A stretch of DNA of 64,000 bases from Corynebacterium kefirresidentii (GTDB taxonomy: Bacteria; Actinomycetota; Actinomycetes; Mycobacteriales; Mycobacteriaceae). Below are positions 43,223 to 51,126 of the stretch, in pieces. Below the pieces are notes generated by a model. That model saw only the letters and a program-made list of their open reading frames with translations. It had not been told where the DNA came from and made no database searches. Numbering within the stretch: the stretch's first letter is position 1; each line of letters begins with the position of its first letter. The DNA lies in contig NGUZ01000001.1 in NCBI GenBank assembly GCA_002154655.1, positions 1-64,000 on the forward strand, read 5' to 3'. Both the position numbers and the translations under genes were made by a program.

Positions 43223-44311
43223 ATGACTTCACTATTTGAACCTCTGGAACTTGGCCGATACACGATAGATAATCGCGTGACCATGGCGGCACTGACCCGC
43301 CAGCGCGCAGGCGAAAGCGGCATACCTACCGAGCTGCACCAGAAGTACTACTCGCAGCGTGCCACGGCCGGTCTGGTCGTCACGGAGGGAACCTTCCCGG
43401 CGTGGACCAACCGCGCATTCCCGGGCCAGGCAGGCATTGCTACCGAGGAACAGGCAGAAGGCTGGCGTGCAGTGGCAGACCGAGTCCATGAGGCCGGCGG
43501 CACTTTGTTCATGCAGATCATGCACGGTGGCCGCACCAGCCACCCAGATCTGATCGATGGTGCGGACCCGGAGGCCCCTAGCTCTTTCGATTGGGGCGGA
43601 ACCGTGCGTGGCTTTTCCGGCAAGATGGCAGCGCCGGTCCCGCGCGAGCTGAAGAAGGAAGAGCTGCCGCGCATCGTGGAGGAATTCCGCCAGGGTGCGC
43701 GCCGGGCAATTGACGCCGGCGTCGACGGCGTGGAAATCCACAACGCGAATGGCTACCTGCTGCATGAGTTCATGGCGGCTTCGTCCAATAAACGCGAGGA
43801 TGAATTCGGCGGCAGCCCGGAAAATCGCTGGCGCCTGCCGGAGATGGTCATCCGCGCCGTGGCGGAGGAAATCGGCGCCGACCGCGTAGGCGTGCGATTC
43901 TCGCCGGCGCACAATGTGCAGGGTGTTATCGAAGATGACCAGGACGATATGCTGGCCACCTACGGCGGACTGCTCGATGCCCTGGCACCGCTGAACCTGG
44001 CCTACGTATCCCTGCTACACGGCGAGCCGGAAAGCGAGCTCATCGCCACGCTGGCACAAAAGGCCCGCGCAAATGGCGTGACCAAGGTGCTGATGAATGA
44101 TGGCTTCCCCACGGTGACTTCCAAGGAAGATGCGCAGCGTGAAATCGAGCTGGACTACGTGGATGCCGCAGTGGTGGGCCGCCAGCTCATCGCCAACCCG
44201 GACCTAGTGCGCCGCTGGCGCGAGGGTCTGGAGCTCAACGAACCAGATCAGGATACGTTCTACCTGGGCGGCGAGCGCGGCTACATCGATTATGAATATG
44301 CCGCGGACTAG
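43223..44311 (+). CDS. NADH:flavin oxidoreductase (old yellow enzyme, NemA-like)
   Basis: FMN-dependent reductase of activated C=C bonds and of nitro compounds such as N-ethylmaleimide-type electrophiles. It is a TIM barrel of 362 residues with LFEPLELGRYTIDNRVTMAA at the start, the substrate-binding pair in DGVEIHNANGYLLHEFMAAS, and NKREDEFGGSPENRWRLP as in other members. FMN phosphate-binding residues are near VGRQLIANPDLV. It is monocistronic, with the ATG preceded by a plausible -10 region and little ribosome-site likeness. The physiological substrate is not known; detoxification is usual. Confidence 0.87.
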   Translation: MTSLFEPLELGRYTIDNRVTMAALTRQRAGESGIPTELHQKYYSQRATAGLVVTEGTFPAWTNRAFPGQAGIATEEQAEGWRAVADRVHEAGGTLFMQIMHGGRTSHPDLIDGADPEAPSSFDWGGTVRGFSGKMAAPVPRELKKEELPRIVEEFRQGARRAIDAGVDGVEIHNANGYLLHEFMAASSNKREDEFGGSPENRWRLPEMVIRAVAEEIGADRVGVRFSPAHNVQGVIEDDQDDMLATYGGLLDALAPLNLAYVSLLHGEPESELIATLAQKARANGVTKVLMNDGFPTVTSKEDAQREIELDYVDAAVVGRQLIANPDLVRRWREGLELNEPDQDTFYLGGERGYIDYEYAAD

Positions 44312-44329
44312 GGAAGAATCCGCGGCATA
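44297..44329. terminator. Hairpin at the end of the ene-reductase gene
   Basis: TATGCCGCGGA and TCCGCGGCATA form a perfect 11-bp stem that includes the last codons. The plus strand has AAGGGGGG after it instead of a T-run; the minus-strand T-run is short. It may stabilise the mRNA end or stop transcription from either side. Confidence 0.45.
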
Positions 44330-44457
44330 AAGGGGGGCTGAGAGGCATCAGAGTGATAGGTAGTGAAATTCCCCAGAGAGGGTCTTTCACTGTTCCTATC
44401 GAAGGTGTACTACCCGTTCGTTAACATCAAGTACCTGCTATGTGATGGAAATTACAA

Positions 44458-46149
44458 CTACTTGGTATAGCCCTCACCTGGGCGCCAGGTCATGGTCACA
44501 GCCTCGCGCACCGGGGACTTAGCGGTCAGCAGGTTATCCACGCGCAGCCAGTGCATTTCTGCGGAATCCGGGCGAACGGTCACAAAACTATAGCCGTGGT
44601 GATCCAAGTCCACGTGGCGGGTGTGCGGGTTGGCCCCCAGCAGGTAACGCTCAGCCAGCTTGGAAAGCTCGTTTCCTTCCGGCAGCTTAAGCTGTTCGTT
44701 GATATTGGGCGCAGAAACGGAGGCGCAGACCAGCTCAGCGCCAAAGATGCGGCCATCCTTGCTGATATTATGCGCCCACTCGGAGTGGATATCGCCGGTG
44801 ACGAAGAGGGTGTGGGCATCGTGCTTGGAAAGGGCGTCGATAAGCAGGCGGCGCTCTGCAGAGTAGCCATCCCACTGGTCGCCATTGACTGGAATGCCGG
44901 TGATATTGGAAGACAGTGAAGAAGAAACCGGCTTGGTCTTGTCATCCTTTTGCAGGGTAGCCAGGTTCATGGGGGAGAACATGACGGAATTGCCCAGCAT
45001 ATTCCACTTCGCAGAAGAGGTCTCAATCTTATTGAGCAGCCAATTGTATTGCTCGGATCCGAGCATCGTGCGGCCTTCTGCGGCCATCTTGTGCGGACCA
45101 AAGCGCACCTGCTCATCGCGGTAGGTGCGCAGGTCCATCATGGTCAGCTCTACCAGGTCACCAAAAGTCAGGCTGCGATAGAGGTGGCCTTGCTCGGACG
45201 GATTGGTTGCGCGCACCGGCATCCACTCGAAGTAGGCCTGCATTGCGGCCTTGCGGCGGTCGAGGAAGGCACCCTCCTTGCCTTCGGTGTGGTTTTCGGC
45301 GCCCTCGCGCCAATTATCGTTGGCCACCTCGTGGTCATCCCACACCACAACCCACGGCAGCGCACCGTGTGCGGCCTGCAGGTTTTCATCGGTGCGGTAG
45401 CGGCCGAAGCGAATCCGGTAATCCTCTAGCGAGATAATCTCGTGCGCCGGGTGGTGCAGGCGCACCGGGCCATCGCCGGCGTACTCGCGCTGCGGGTATT
45501 CGTAGATATAATCGCCCAGGAAAATCATATAATCCAGCTGGTCAGCGCGGCCGCGCTGGGCAATATCGCCATAGGCGTTAAAGAAGCCGGACTCCCAGTT
45601 TGCACAGCTAGCCACACCGAAGGTGAGCTCTTCCGGGGAGGCGCTCAGCGCCGGGGCGGTCTTGGTACGGCCAATGGGCGAGTACTTATCCTGCGCCTTA
45701 AAGCGGTAAAAGTACACGGTCTCCGGCTCTAGGCCGTGCGGATCCACGTGCACGGTGTGGTCCTGGTTGGCATCGGTGGTCACTTCGCCCTTCTTGACGA
45801 TGTCCCCAAAACCCTCATCCTTGGCAATTTCCCACTCCACCCGGGTGGCCTCACCCAAGCCGGATCCCGGCATGGCATCGGCTTCCGGGGTCACGCGAGT
45901 CCACAAAATGACCGAATCCGGAATAGGATCGCCCGAGGCAACGCCGTGGAGGAAGGGGCGCTCACCCAGCTTGGGCTCGACCATGTGCTGCTCCACGCGC
46001 GGGGAGAGGCTGCTTTGTGCGTTAGCAGAGTTGGCGGCGGCGGTGGACAAAGCGATAGCGGCGCCGGCGGTGCCGGTGGTCTGCAGGAAGCGGCGGCGAT
46101 TGACGTTTCCGCGCGCACTAGCGGGCTGATTCTGAGAATTATTAGGCAT
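44458..46149 (-). CDS. phoD: Alkaline phosphatase/phosphodiesterase PhoD, Tat-exported
   Basis: Secreted phosphomonoesterase or phosphodiesterase that frees phosphate from organic phosphate or teichoic-type polymers. The N-terminus has a twin-arginine signal (NRRRFLQTTG at residues 17-26) with a hydrophobic Ala-rich core. The PhoD metal-binding segments are FGVASCANWESGFFNAYGDI, IFLGDYIYEY, VWDDHEVANDNW and TGDIHSEWA near the C-terminus. At 563 residues the length is typical. Exported folded by Tat, with calcium and iron in known members. Expression is usually set by phosphate limitation; I could not pick out a clear PhoR box in the 155 bases upstream. Confidence 0.9.
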   Translation of the reverse strand: MPNNSQNQPASARGNVNRRRFLQTTGTAGAAIALSTAAANSANAQSSLSPRVEQHMVEPKLGERPFLHGVASGDPIPDSVILWTRVTPEADAMPGSGLGEATRVEWEIAKDEGFGDIVKKGEVTTDANQDHTVHVDPHGLEPETVYFYRFKAQDKYSPIGRTKTAPALSASPEELTFGVASCANWESGFFNAYGDIAQRGRADQLDYMIFLGDYIYEYPQREYAGDGPVRLHHPAHEIISLEDYRIRFGRYRTDENLQAAHGALPWVVVWDDHEVANDNWREGAENHTEGKEGAFLDRRKAAMQAYFEWMPVRATNPSEQGHLYRSLTFGDLVELTMMDLRTYRDEQVRFGPHKMAAEGRTMLGSEQYNWLLNKIETSSAKWNMLGNSVMFSPMNLATLQKDDKTKPVSSSLSSNITGIPVNGDQWDGYSAERRLLIDALSKHDAHTLFVTGDIHSEWAHNISKDGRIFGAELVCASVSAPNINEQLKLPEGNELSKLAERYLLGANPHTRHVDLDHHGYSFVTVRPDSAEMHWLRVDNLLTAKSPVREAVTMTWRPGEGYTK

Positions 46150-46305
46150 GACTTAAAGCTTTGTCATGTTTGTCGCCTGTGCAAGCGATTCGAGGCCAAT
46201 TCCATAAAGAGTTCTTTTTGTCTTAACTGGAGGTTAACTTCCCTAGCTCTCGCTCGGCCCTAGAGTGTGGGCCTTGGGAGGGCTTGGCTCAGTAGGCTGT
46301 AGGGC

Positions 46306-47100
46306 ATGAGTGAATTTAGCCAAATAAGCCAGTGGCCCGCGGATACGGTGGCCGGTGCTTTGCTGCACCGCGGCGAGGTCATAGAAACGGTAGGAGATAC
46401 CGCCCGCGAGTTTCCAGTGGCATCGGTGACCAAGCTAGTTGCGGCCTATGGCGTGATGCTGGCCGTGGAAGAAGGTGCCGTGGAATTGGGGCAACCGGCC
46501 GGTCCGGAAGGTTCGACCTTGGAACACCTGCTTGCACACGCCTCTGGCATTTCCTTTGACTCCCGGGAGCCGCAGAAGCCGGTAGGCGAACGCCGCATCT
46601 ATTCCTCGGCCGGTTATGAGTGGGCCGCAGATACCGTGGCTGATGCCACGGGCATGGACTTTGCCGAGTACCTACGCGAGGGCGTACTTACCCCGTTGGG
46701 CATGGATTCCACTCGTCTCGAAGGCTCGGCCGGCCACGGCTTGGTCTCCACGGTGAAAGATTTGGCGGCCTTTGCCGCGGAAGTCCAGGACCCGCAGCTG
46801 CTGCACCCATCCACCGTGGCCGATATGCGCTGCGTCCATTTCGGTGGCCTGCGCGGCATCGTTCCGGGCTACGGCAGCTTTAAAGACTGCACCTGGGGCC
46901 TTGGCTTTGAAATTCACGGCGACAAAGACCACTGGATGGGCGCCCTGCCTACCGACGCCGTCGGTCACTTCGGCATGTCCGGCACCTACCTCTGGGTGGC
47001 CGGCGAGTATGCCATGGTTGCGCTCACAGACCGTGACTTTGGCGAATGGTGCAAGCCACTCTGGCACGATACGAATACCGCCATCTGGAACTCCTTGTAG
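46306..47100 (+). CDS. Serine hydrolase of the beta-lactamase (class C-like) family
   Basis: A 264-residue beta-lactamase-fold hydrolase. The S-x-x-K motif is SVTK (40-43) in EFPVASVTKLVAAYGVMLAV; the second motif is near YSSAGYEWAADT, which has serine in place of the usual asparagine; and FGMSGTYLWV near the C-terminus stands in for the K-T-G strand (H-x-G-x-x-G type). It has no signal peptide, so it probably works in the cytoplasm as an esterase or peptidase rather than in antibiotic resistance. The gene converges on the next one and shares a hairpin with it. Confidence 0.78.
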   Translation: MSEFSQISQWPADTVAGALLHRGEVIETVGDTAREFPVASVTKLVAAYGVMLAVEEGAVELGQPAGPEGSTLEHLLAHASGISFDSREPQKPVGERRIYSSAGYEWAADTVADATGMDFAEYLREGVLTPLGMDSTRLEGSAGHGLVSTVKDLAAFAAEVQDPQLLHPSTVADMRCVHFGGLRGIVPGYGSFKDCTWGLGFEIHGDKDHWMGALPTDAVGHFGMSGTYLWVAGEYAMVALTDRDFGEWCKPLWHDTNTAIWNSL

Positions 47101-47108
47101 GCGGCCGG

Positions 47109-47132
47109 TCTAGCCGCGCGAGCGCGGCTAGA
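47109..47132. terminator. Shared hairpin between convergent hydrolase genes
   Basis: TCTAGCCGCG and CGCGGCTAGA pair perfectly around a four-base loop in the 40 bases between the two stop codons. There is no long T-run on either side, but the symmetric position suits bidirectional termination. Confidence 0.5.
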
Positions 47133-47140
47133 CTCAGACG

Positions 47141-48121
47141 CTAATGCTCGCGGAAGAAATCCAGTACGCGCTCGGTGGCGGACGGATTAAACGGGAACCA
47201 CGTGTGCTCGCCGTCATTGACCCGATCGAGCTCCGTATAACCCGCGCAGCCATCGAAGATATAGGGATCGTAGCCCGCGCCAAAACCTTGGCGCGGGTGA
47301 TTCACATCGATGCAACCATTGCGCTCGCCGACGGTGCGGAAAGCCGCCTGTGCGGAAAGGTAGCGCCCACCGTGACCGTTCGAGCCGATGGCCGGGCCAC
47401 CATAAGGTGCGGTGGCATCGCGGGTGCCGTGGATGAACAAGGTGTCTACGGCGCCGTGGCAATTTTCAAAGATCGGCTGGTAGTTTGCGGAGGCGACGAC
47501 TGCGATGGCGTCGAAAAGCGTAGGCTCTTGGCAGGCCACGGACAGCGCCATTCCGCCGCCATTGGACAAGCCGGTACCGTATACGCTGTGGATGCGGTAG
47601 TCGCGTTTTAGCTCAGTGGTAATGGCTTTGACCATGGCCACGTCCTCGCCGCGCCGGGTGGAAGCGTACTTGGGTCCTTCCCAGGCTAGCTGCCCGTTGT
47701 GTCCCACCTTGGCGCGGGGATAGACGATGATGGCGCTGCCATCGCTCTCTTCGGCTAGGTTCATATAGCTCTTGGTGAAAGCGACGTCATTTCCCATCCC
47801 GCCGAAACCAAAAATCACATCGTAGCTACGCTGTGGGTCGAAATTCTTGGGCACCTGCACCAAGTAACTGCGAGTGCCAAACCCCGGGACAGAAATTTCC
47901 CGCCATTCTTCCTTGGCCGATTCCGATGGGGCCGGGGCAGGGGCTGGGGTGTCGTTGTGGGGCGAGGATTCAAGCGCCTTGCCGATGGCGGAGGAAAGCT
48001 CCCCCATCGCCGGGGAGGAAGACAGGGAATTTAGCGAGGATTGGGCGCTCGCAGCCGGGGACATCGCTCCAGCGGCCAAGGCGGCTGCTGCAAGCGAAAT
48101 CAAAGCCTTTTTCATACGCAT
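47141..48121 (-). CDS. Secreted esterase of the PHB depolymerase/LpqC type
   Basis: Exported alpha/beta hydrolase, 326 residues from the chosen start. The signal peptide is MRMKKALISLAAAALAAGAM with cleavage after ASA. The nucleophile elbow is GTGLSNGGGMA; FGFGGMGNDVAFTKSYM gives the oxyanion region; the acid is in FIHGTRDATAPYGG and the histidine in VNDGEHTWFPFNP. These fit the esterase/feruloyl-esterase (LpqC) group. Other in-frame ATGs lie at 48115, 48142 and 48187; the first is equally possible, the longer ones would push the signal peptide inward. The natural substrate is unknown. Confidence 0.78.
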   Translation of the reverse strand: MRMKKALISLAAAALAAGAMSPAASAQSSLNSLSSSPAMGELSSAIGKALESSPHNDTPAPAPAPSESAKEEWREISVPGFGTRSYLVQVPKNFDPQRSYDVIFGFGGMGNDVAFTKSYMNLAEESDGSAIIVYPRAKVGHNGQLAWEGPKYASTRRGEDVAMVKAITTELKRDYRIHSVYGTGLSNGGGMALSVACQEPTLFDAIAVVASANYQPIFENCHGAVDTLFIHGTRDATAPYGGPAIGSNGHGGRYLSAQAAFRTVGERNGCIDVNHPRQGFGAGYDPYIFDGCAGYTELDRVNDGEHTWFPFNPSATERVLDFFREH

Positions 48122-48416
48122 GAGCTGGGATTCTACTGCCATGTGCAGGGCGAGTCTACTCACTAGGAAGAAAACCACAATATTCACATTTTTAACTCAG
48201 GATTCACCTGCAACTTTAGCCTCAGTCTGTACCTGGGGTTGAGGTTTAGCAAACGGGGGTTGAAGCGAAAGTTGAGGGTTGTAGGGGGAGGTGTGACGCA
48301 GGAAAATTGTGTGCAGACGCATCAGACAGTTCGTTGGGGAAGACGAAGCTCGTCTTGCATCGCGCCGGGCCGGCAGGCCTCGTGCGGTGGTGATCTATGT
48401 CGAGGGAGAATCGGCT

Positions 48417-48827
48417 ATGAATACGTGCGTTAACCCTGCGCCGGTTGAACAGCCGGCCTCCACCTCCGCGTGGCCCTCCGTCAACGGTGGTGCCACCGTG
48501 GTTACAGGTGTGCTCAAGATTTCCGGGATGCCGCGCTCGCTGCGCTCGGAGATTGAACGCGCCATGGATCGGTGCATCCGTACCGAGTCGGAATTTATCA
48601 TTCCGGGTGATGACCCACTGACCGCTCAGTGGTGCACTCGCTGGTTCCGGGATGGGCTTTCTGTCGCGGCGCTTGCTCGAGGCGGCAAAGCCTGTGCCCA
48701 CTCAGGCAGCGGTATTGGCTGCCACCAGGTGCTGACCGGCACCCGCGAAGAGCTAGATGCGCTGGACTGCGTCGTGCGCTACCTTGCGCAGCGCCACGGC
48801 TTTACTGCTGCCGTGCGCCTGCCGTAG
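48417..48827 (+). CDS. Hypothetical 136-aa protein
   Basis: I do not recognise the family. The protein is soluble, with several cysteines in the second half (TAQWCTRWFRDGL, KACAHSGSGIGCHQV, DALDCVVRYLA) and an alternating strand-helix pattern. I start it at ATG 48417, with GAGGGAGAA 6-15 bases upstream, rather than at 48309. It is monocistronic and ends in a strong terminator. The cysteines and a histidine could bind metal, but no known motif is met. Confidence 0.55.
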   Translation: MNTCVNPAPVEQPASTSAWPSVNGGATVVTGVLKISGMPRSLRSEIERAMDRCIRTESEFIIPGDDPLTAQWCTRWFRDGLSVAALARGGKACAHSGSGIGCHQVLTGTREELDALDCVVRYLAQRHGFTAAVRLP

Positions 48828-48835
48828 AAAGCACA

Positions 48836-48875
48836 GGGAGGGTGGACCAACAGCTGCTGGTCCACCCTCCCTTTT
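48836..48875 (+). terminator. Strong rho-independent terminator
   Basis: GGGAGGGTGGACCA pairs with TGGTCCACCCTCCC across an eight-base loop and is followed by TTTT. Fourteen paired bases make it one of the clearest terminators in the window. Confidence 0.9.
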
Positions 48876-48909
48876 CCTTCTGCCATAAGTAGGGCCGGTT
48901 GAGGGCGGC

Positions 48910-49695
48910 CTATTCCTCCTCTGCGAAGGGATCAAAGATTTTGTCCGGCAGCTCGGCCACAGATTTCAGCACGGCAGAAGGGCGGTAGGGGTAGCGAGAA
49001 ATCTCTCGGTCATCGGAGATGCCGGAGCGCACCAAAACTGTGCGCATGCCGGCCTCGAGTCCGGCCTTAACGTCTGTATCCATGCGGTCACCAATCATCA
49101 CCGTGTGCTCCGAGTGGGCACCAATATGATTGAGCGCCGAGCGCATCATGACCGGGTTGGGTTTGCCCACGTAATAAGGCTCGCGGTTGGTAGCGGCGGT
49201 AATCAGTGCAGCCACGGCACCGGTGGCCGGCAATACTCCTTCCGGGGCAGGGCCGGTGACATCTGGGTTGGTGGCGATAAAACGAGCACCATTGCGGATG
49301 AGGTTAATCGCGTTCGTGATGGCCTCAAAAGAATAGGTGCGGGTCTCACCAAGCACCACAAAATCAGGGTCATCGTTGGTAAGGATCCACCCAGCTTCGT
49401 GCATGGCGGTGGTAAGGCCGGATTCACCCACCACATAGGCCTTGCTCGAGCTTACCTGGCTGGAAAGAAAATTCGCGGTGGCGGTGGCGGAGGTCCAGAT
49501 GCGCTCTGCCGGAATATCCAAGCCGGTGTTGCGCAGGCGGGCAGAAAGATCCCGTGGAGTAGACATGGAGTTATTGGTCAGCACCATGTACTCGATGTCA
49601 TTATCCTTGAGCGCTTGGATAAATTTATCGGCGCCAGGGATCATCTCGCCTTCTTTGATGAGTACGCCGTCCATATCGGATAGATAAGAAATCAT
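48910..49695 (-). CDS. HAD-superfamily phosphatase, NagD-like
   Basis: A 261-residue cytoplasmic phosphatase of the HAD subfamily IIA (NagD/PNP phosphatase). Motif I is DMDGVL with the nucleophile D7 and D9, motif II is TNNSMST, the lysine is in YYVGKPNPVMM and motif III is MIGDRMDTDVKAG. The type II cap lies between motifs II and III. Its ATG overlaps the end of the acyl-carrier-protein gene (ATGA), so the two form an operon. NagD-like enzymes act on nucleotide monophosphates and sugar phosphates; whether this one is tied to the carrier protein is open. Confidence 0.85.
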   Translation of the reverse strand: MISYLSDMDGVLIKEGEMIPGADKFIQALKDNDIEYMVLTNNSMSTPRDLSARLRNTGLDIPAERIWTSATATANFLSSQVSSSKAYVVGESGLTTAMHEAGWILTNDDPDFVVLGETRTYSFEAITNAINLIRNGARFIATNPDVTGPAPEGVLPATGAVAALITAATNREPYYVGKPNPVMMRSALNHIGAHSEHTVMIGDRMDTDVKAGLEAGMRTVLVRSGISDDREISRYPYRPSAVLKSVAELPDKIFDPFAEEE

Positions 49696-49985
49696 TGGTG
49701 GTCCTCCACATACTCGGCAATATCGCCGATGGTTTCGCAGTTGAGCATCGTTTCCTCAGAAAAACGCACCTGGAAGGCCTCTTCCGCACGTACGGTCAGC
49801 TCCACTAGATCTAGCGATTCGACGCCAATATCCTTCAGCCGCGTATCCCGGCTCAGATCTTCCTCGGTACCGGTGACCTTGTTTATGAGCGCGAGGAGCT
49901 GGCCGAGCGTATCGCGCTCTGGCTCCTTTTCCGGCGCGCTCGCGTTGAACTTTGCCTGTAATTGGGCGCTGAGGTCGTTTGCCAT
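49692..49985 (-). CDS. Acyl carrier protein
   Basis: A 97-residue acidic carrier protein. The phosphopantetheine serine is in the D-S-L-like motif GVESLDLVELTV, where the usual D-S-L is replaced by E-S-L. A 30-residue N-terminal extension rich in Ala and Glu precedes the domain. I start it at ATG 49985 (MANDLSAQLQAKF), 7 bases after TAGACT, suggesting a leaderless transcript; the longer frame would overlap the divergent gene. It is followed by the NagD-like gene with a 4-base overlap. Corynebacteria make fatty acids by a FAS-I multienzyme, so a free carrier protein points to a separate acylation route. Confidence 0.85.
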   Translation of the reverse strand: MANDLSAQLQAKFNASAPEKEPERDTLGQLLALINKVTGTEEDLSRDTRLKDIGVESLDLVELTVRAEEAFQVRFSEETMLNCETIGDIAEYVEDHQ

Positions 49986-50012
49986 GCCCACCAGTCTAGT
50001 ATTGATCCCGTT
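49986..50012. promoter_or_regulatory. Overlapping divergent promoters of leaderless genes
   Basis: The 27-base gap between the divergent ACP and hydrolase starts has TAGACT on the minus strand (7 bases before the ACP ATG) and TAGTAT on the plus strand (about 10 bases before the hydrolase ATG). The two -10 boxes nearly overlap, so the promoters probably exclude each other. Confidence 0.4.
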
Positions 50013-51011
50013 ATGGCATTGAGAAAACGTTCTTCCGTTGTGGCGCGTAGTTGGCTCAAGCGCCTGCGCCCCTCGCACCGCGCCGAGCTAGAAAAACTCT
50101 ATGGCGGATTGCATGATCCCTCCACCGAGCCGGGCCTTACCCAGGTCAGCGCTTCCGGCACTGTGGAACACGATGACCTAGATATTGCCTGGTACGAGGT
50201 GGGGCGCGAAGACGCGCCAGTAACCGTGGTCTTCATTCACGGCTATTGCTTATCCGCGGAAGCCTATTATGACCAGGCGAATTATCTCCGCGGGCGCAAT
50301 GCGCGTGCGCTCTTGCTGGATTTGCGCGGGCACGGCCAGTCCTCCACAGTCGCCCCAGAGGAATGCACCGTCGATACGGCTGCTGACGACGTCCTCGCCG
50401 TCATTCGAGAGCGCGCTCCCCGCGGCAACCTAGTCATCGTCGGCCATTCCTTGGGCGGCATGGTTGCCTTAAACCTCATCCGCCGTGCTCCAGCCGAGGT
50501 TTATGAGCGCATCAAGGGCGCGCTGCTGATTTCTACTTCGATGCGCCGCTTTGCAGCCAAGGGAGTAGCGCAGATCCTGCAGTCGAAGTCTCTGCACGCG
50601 CTCTACCGCTTGTGTCTGCGCCTGCCCGGGCGCGTCGATAGCGCGCGCTTTGAAATAGCGCGCTTTATCGCCCCACTTTTCGCCGTGACCTTGGCCGGCT
50701 TTCCGCAGATGGAGAAGCTGCAGTTTCACGTTGCCATGCTTCTCGATACCCCCTTGGCCTCCTACTCCGGCTTCTTCGACGACCTTTTGGAACACGCCGA
50801 ATACGGCGCCGCCCCACGGCTGGCGAAGCTCAAGGGTGAGGTGGTAGTAGGAACCGCCGATATTGTCACCCCGCGTTCACAATCCGAGGTGCTCTGTAAG
50901 CATTGGCCCGCCGCCAACCTGCAGACAGTGGATGGCTCCGGACACATGGTGATACTCGAAGACCCCGAGGCTATCTCCGCGGCCCTTGGCCGCGTCCTTG
51001 ATGCGATATAG
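50013..51011 (+). CDS. Alpha/beta hydrolase
   Basis: A 332-residue alpha/beta hydrolase. The oxyanion region is VVFIHGYCLSAEAYY; the nucleophile elbow is VGHSLGGMVAL; the acid is probably in VVGTADIVTPRSQ and the histidine in DGSGHMVILEDPE. The N-terminal 45 residues are basic and lack a signal peptide. I start it at ATG 50013 (MALRKRSSVV), as the upstream in-frame start at 49962 lies within the divergent ACP gene. Divergence from the ACP-HAD operon suggests a role with acyl groups, perhaps as a thioesterase; this is only a positional inference. Confidence 0.8.
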   Translation: MALRKRSSVVARSWLKRLRPSHRAELEKLYGGLHDPSTEPGLTQVSASGTVEHDDLDIAWYEVGREDAPVTVVFIHGYCLSAEAYYDQANYLRGRNARALLLDLRGHGQSSTVAPEECTVDTAADDVLAVIRERAPRGNLVIVGHSLGGMVALNLIRRAPAEVYERIKGALLISTSMRRFAAKGVAQILQSKSLHALYRLCLRLPGRVDSARFEIARFIAPLFAVTLAGFPQMEKLQFHVAMLLDTPLASYSGFFDDLLEHAEYGAAPRLAKLKGEVVVGTADIVTPRSQSEVLCKHWPAANLQTVDGSGHMVILEDPEAISAALGRVLDAI

Positions 51012-51047
51012 ACGGGCCGGATGCATAGGCCCGTTTGCTGGGCACGC

Positions 51048-51084
51048 AAAAGGCGCCGCGGCGGGGAAGCCGGCGGCGCCTTTC
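51048..51084. terminator. Bidirectional terminator between hydrolase and aceE
   Basis: AAAAGGCGCCGC and GCGGCGCCTTT frame a 13-base loop. A-run before and T-run after make it work for both the plus-strand hydrolase and the minus-strand aceE. Confidence 0.8.
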
Positions 51085-51126
51085 TTGTAGCGCGTGGCGC
51101 GGGTCTAGCCCGCGCCGAGGATGAGA

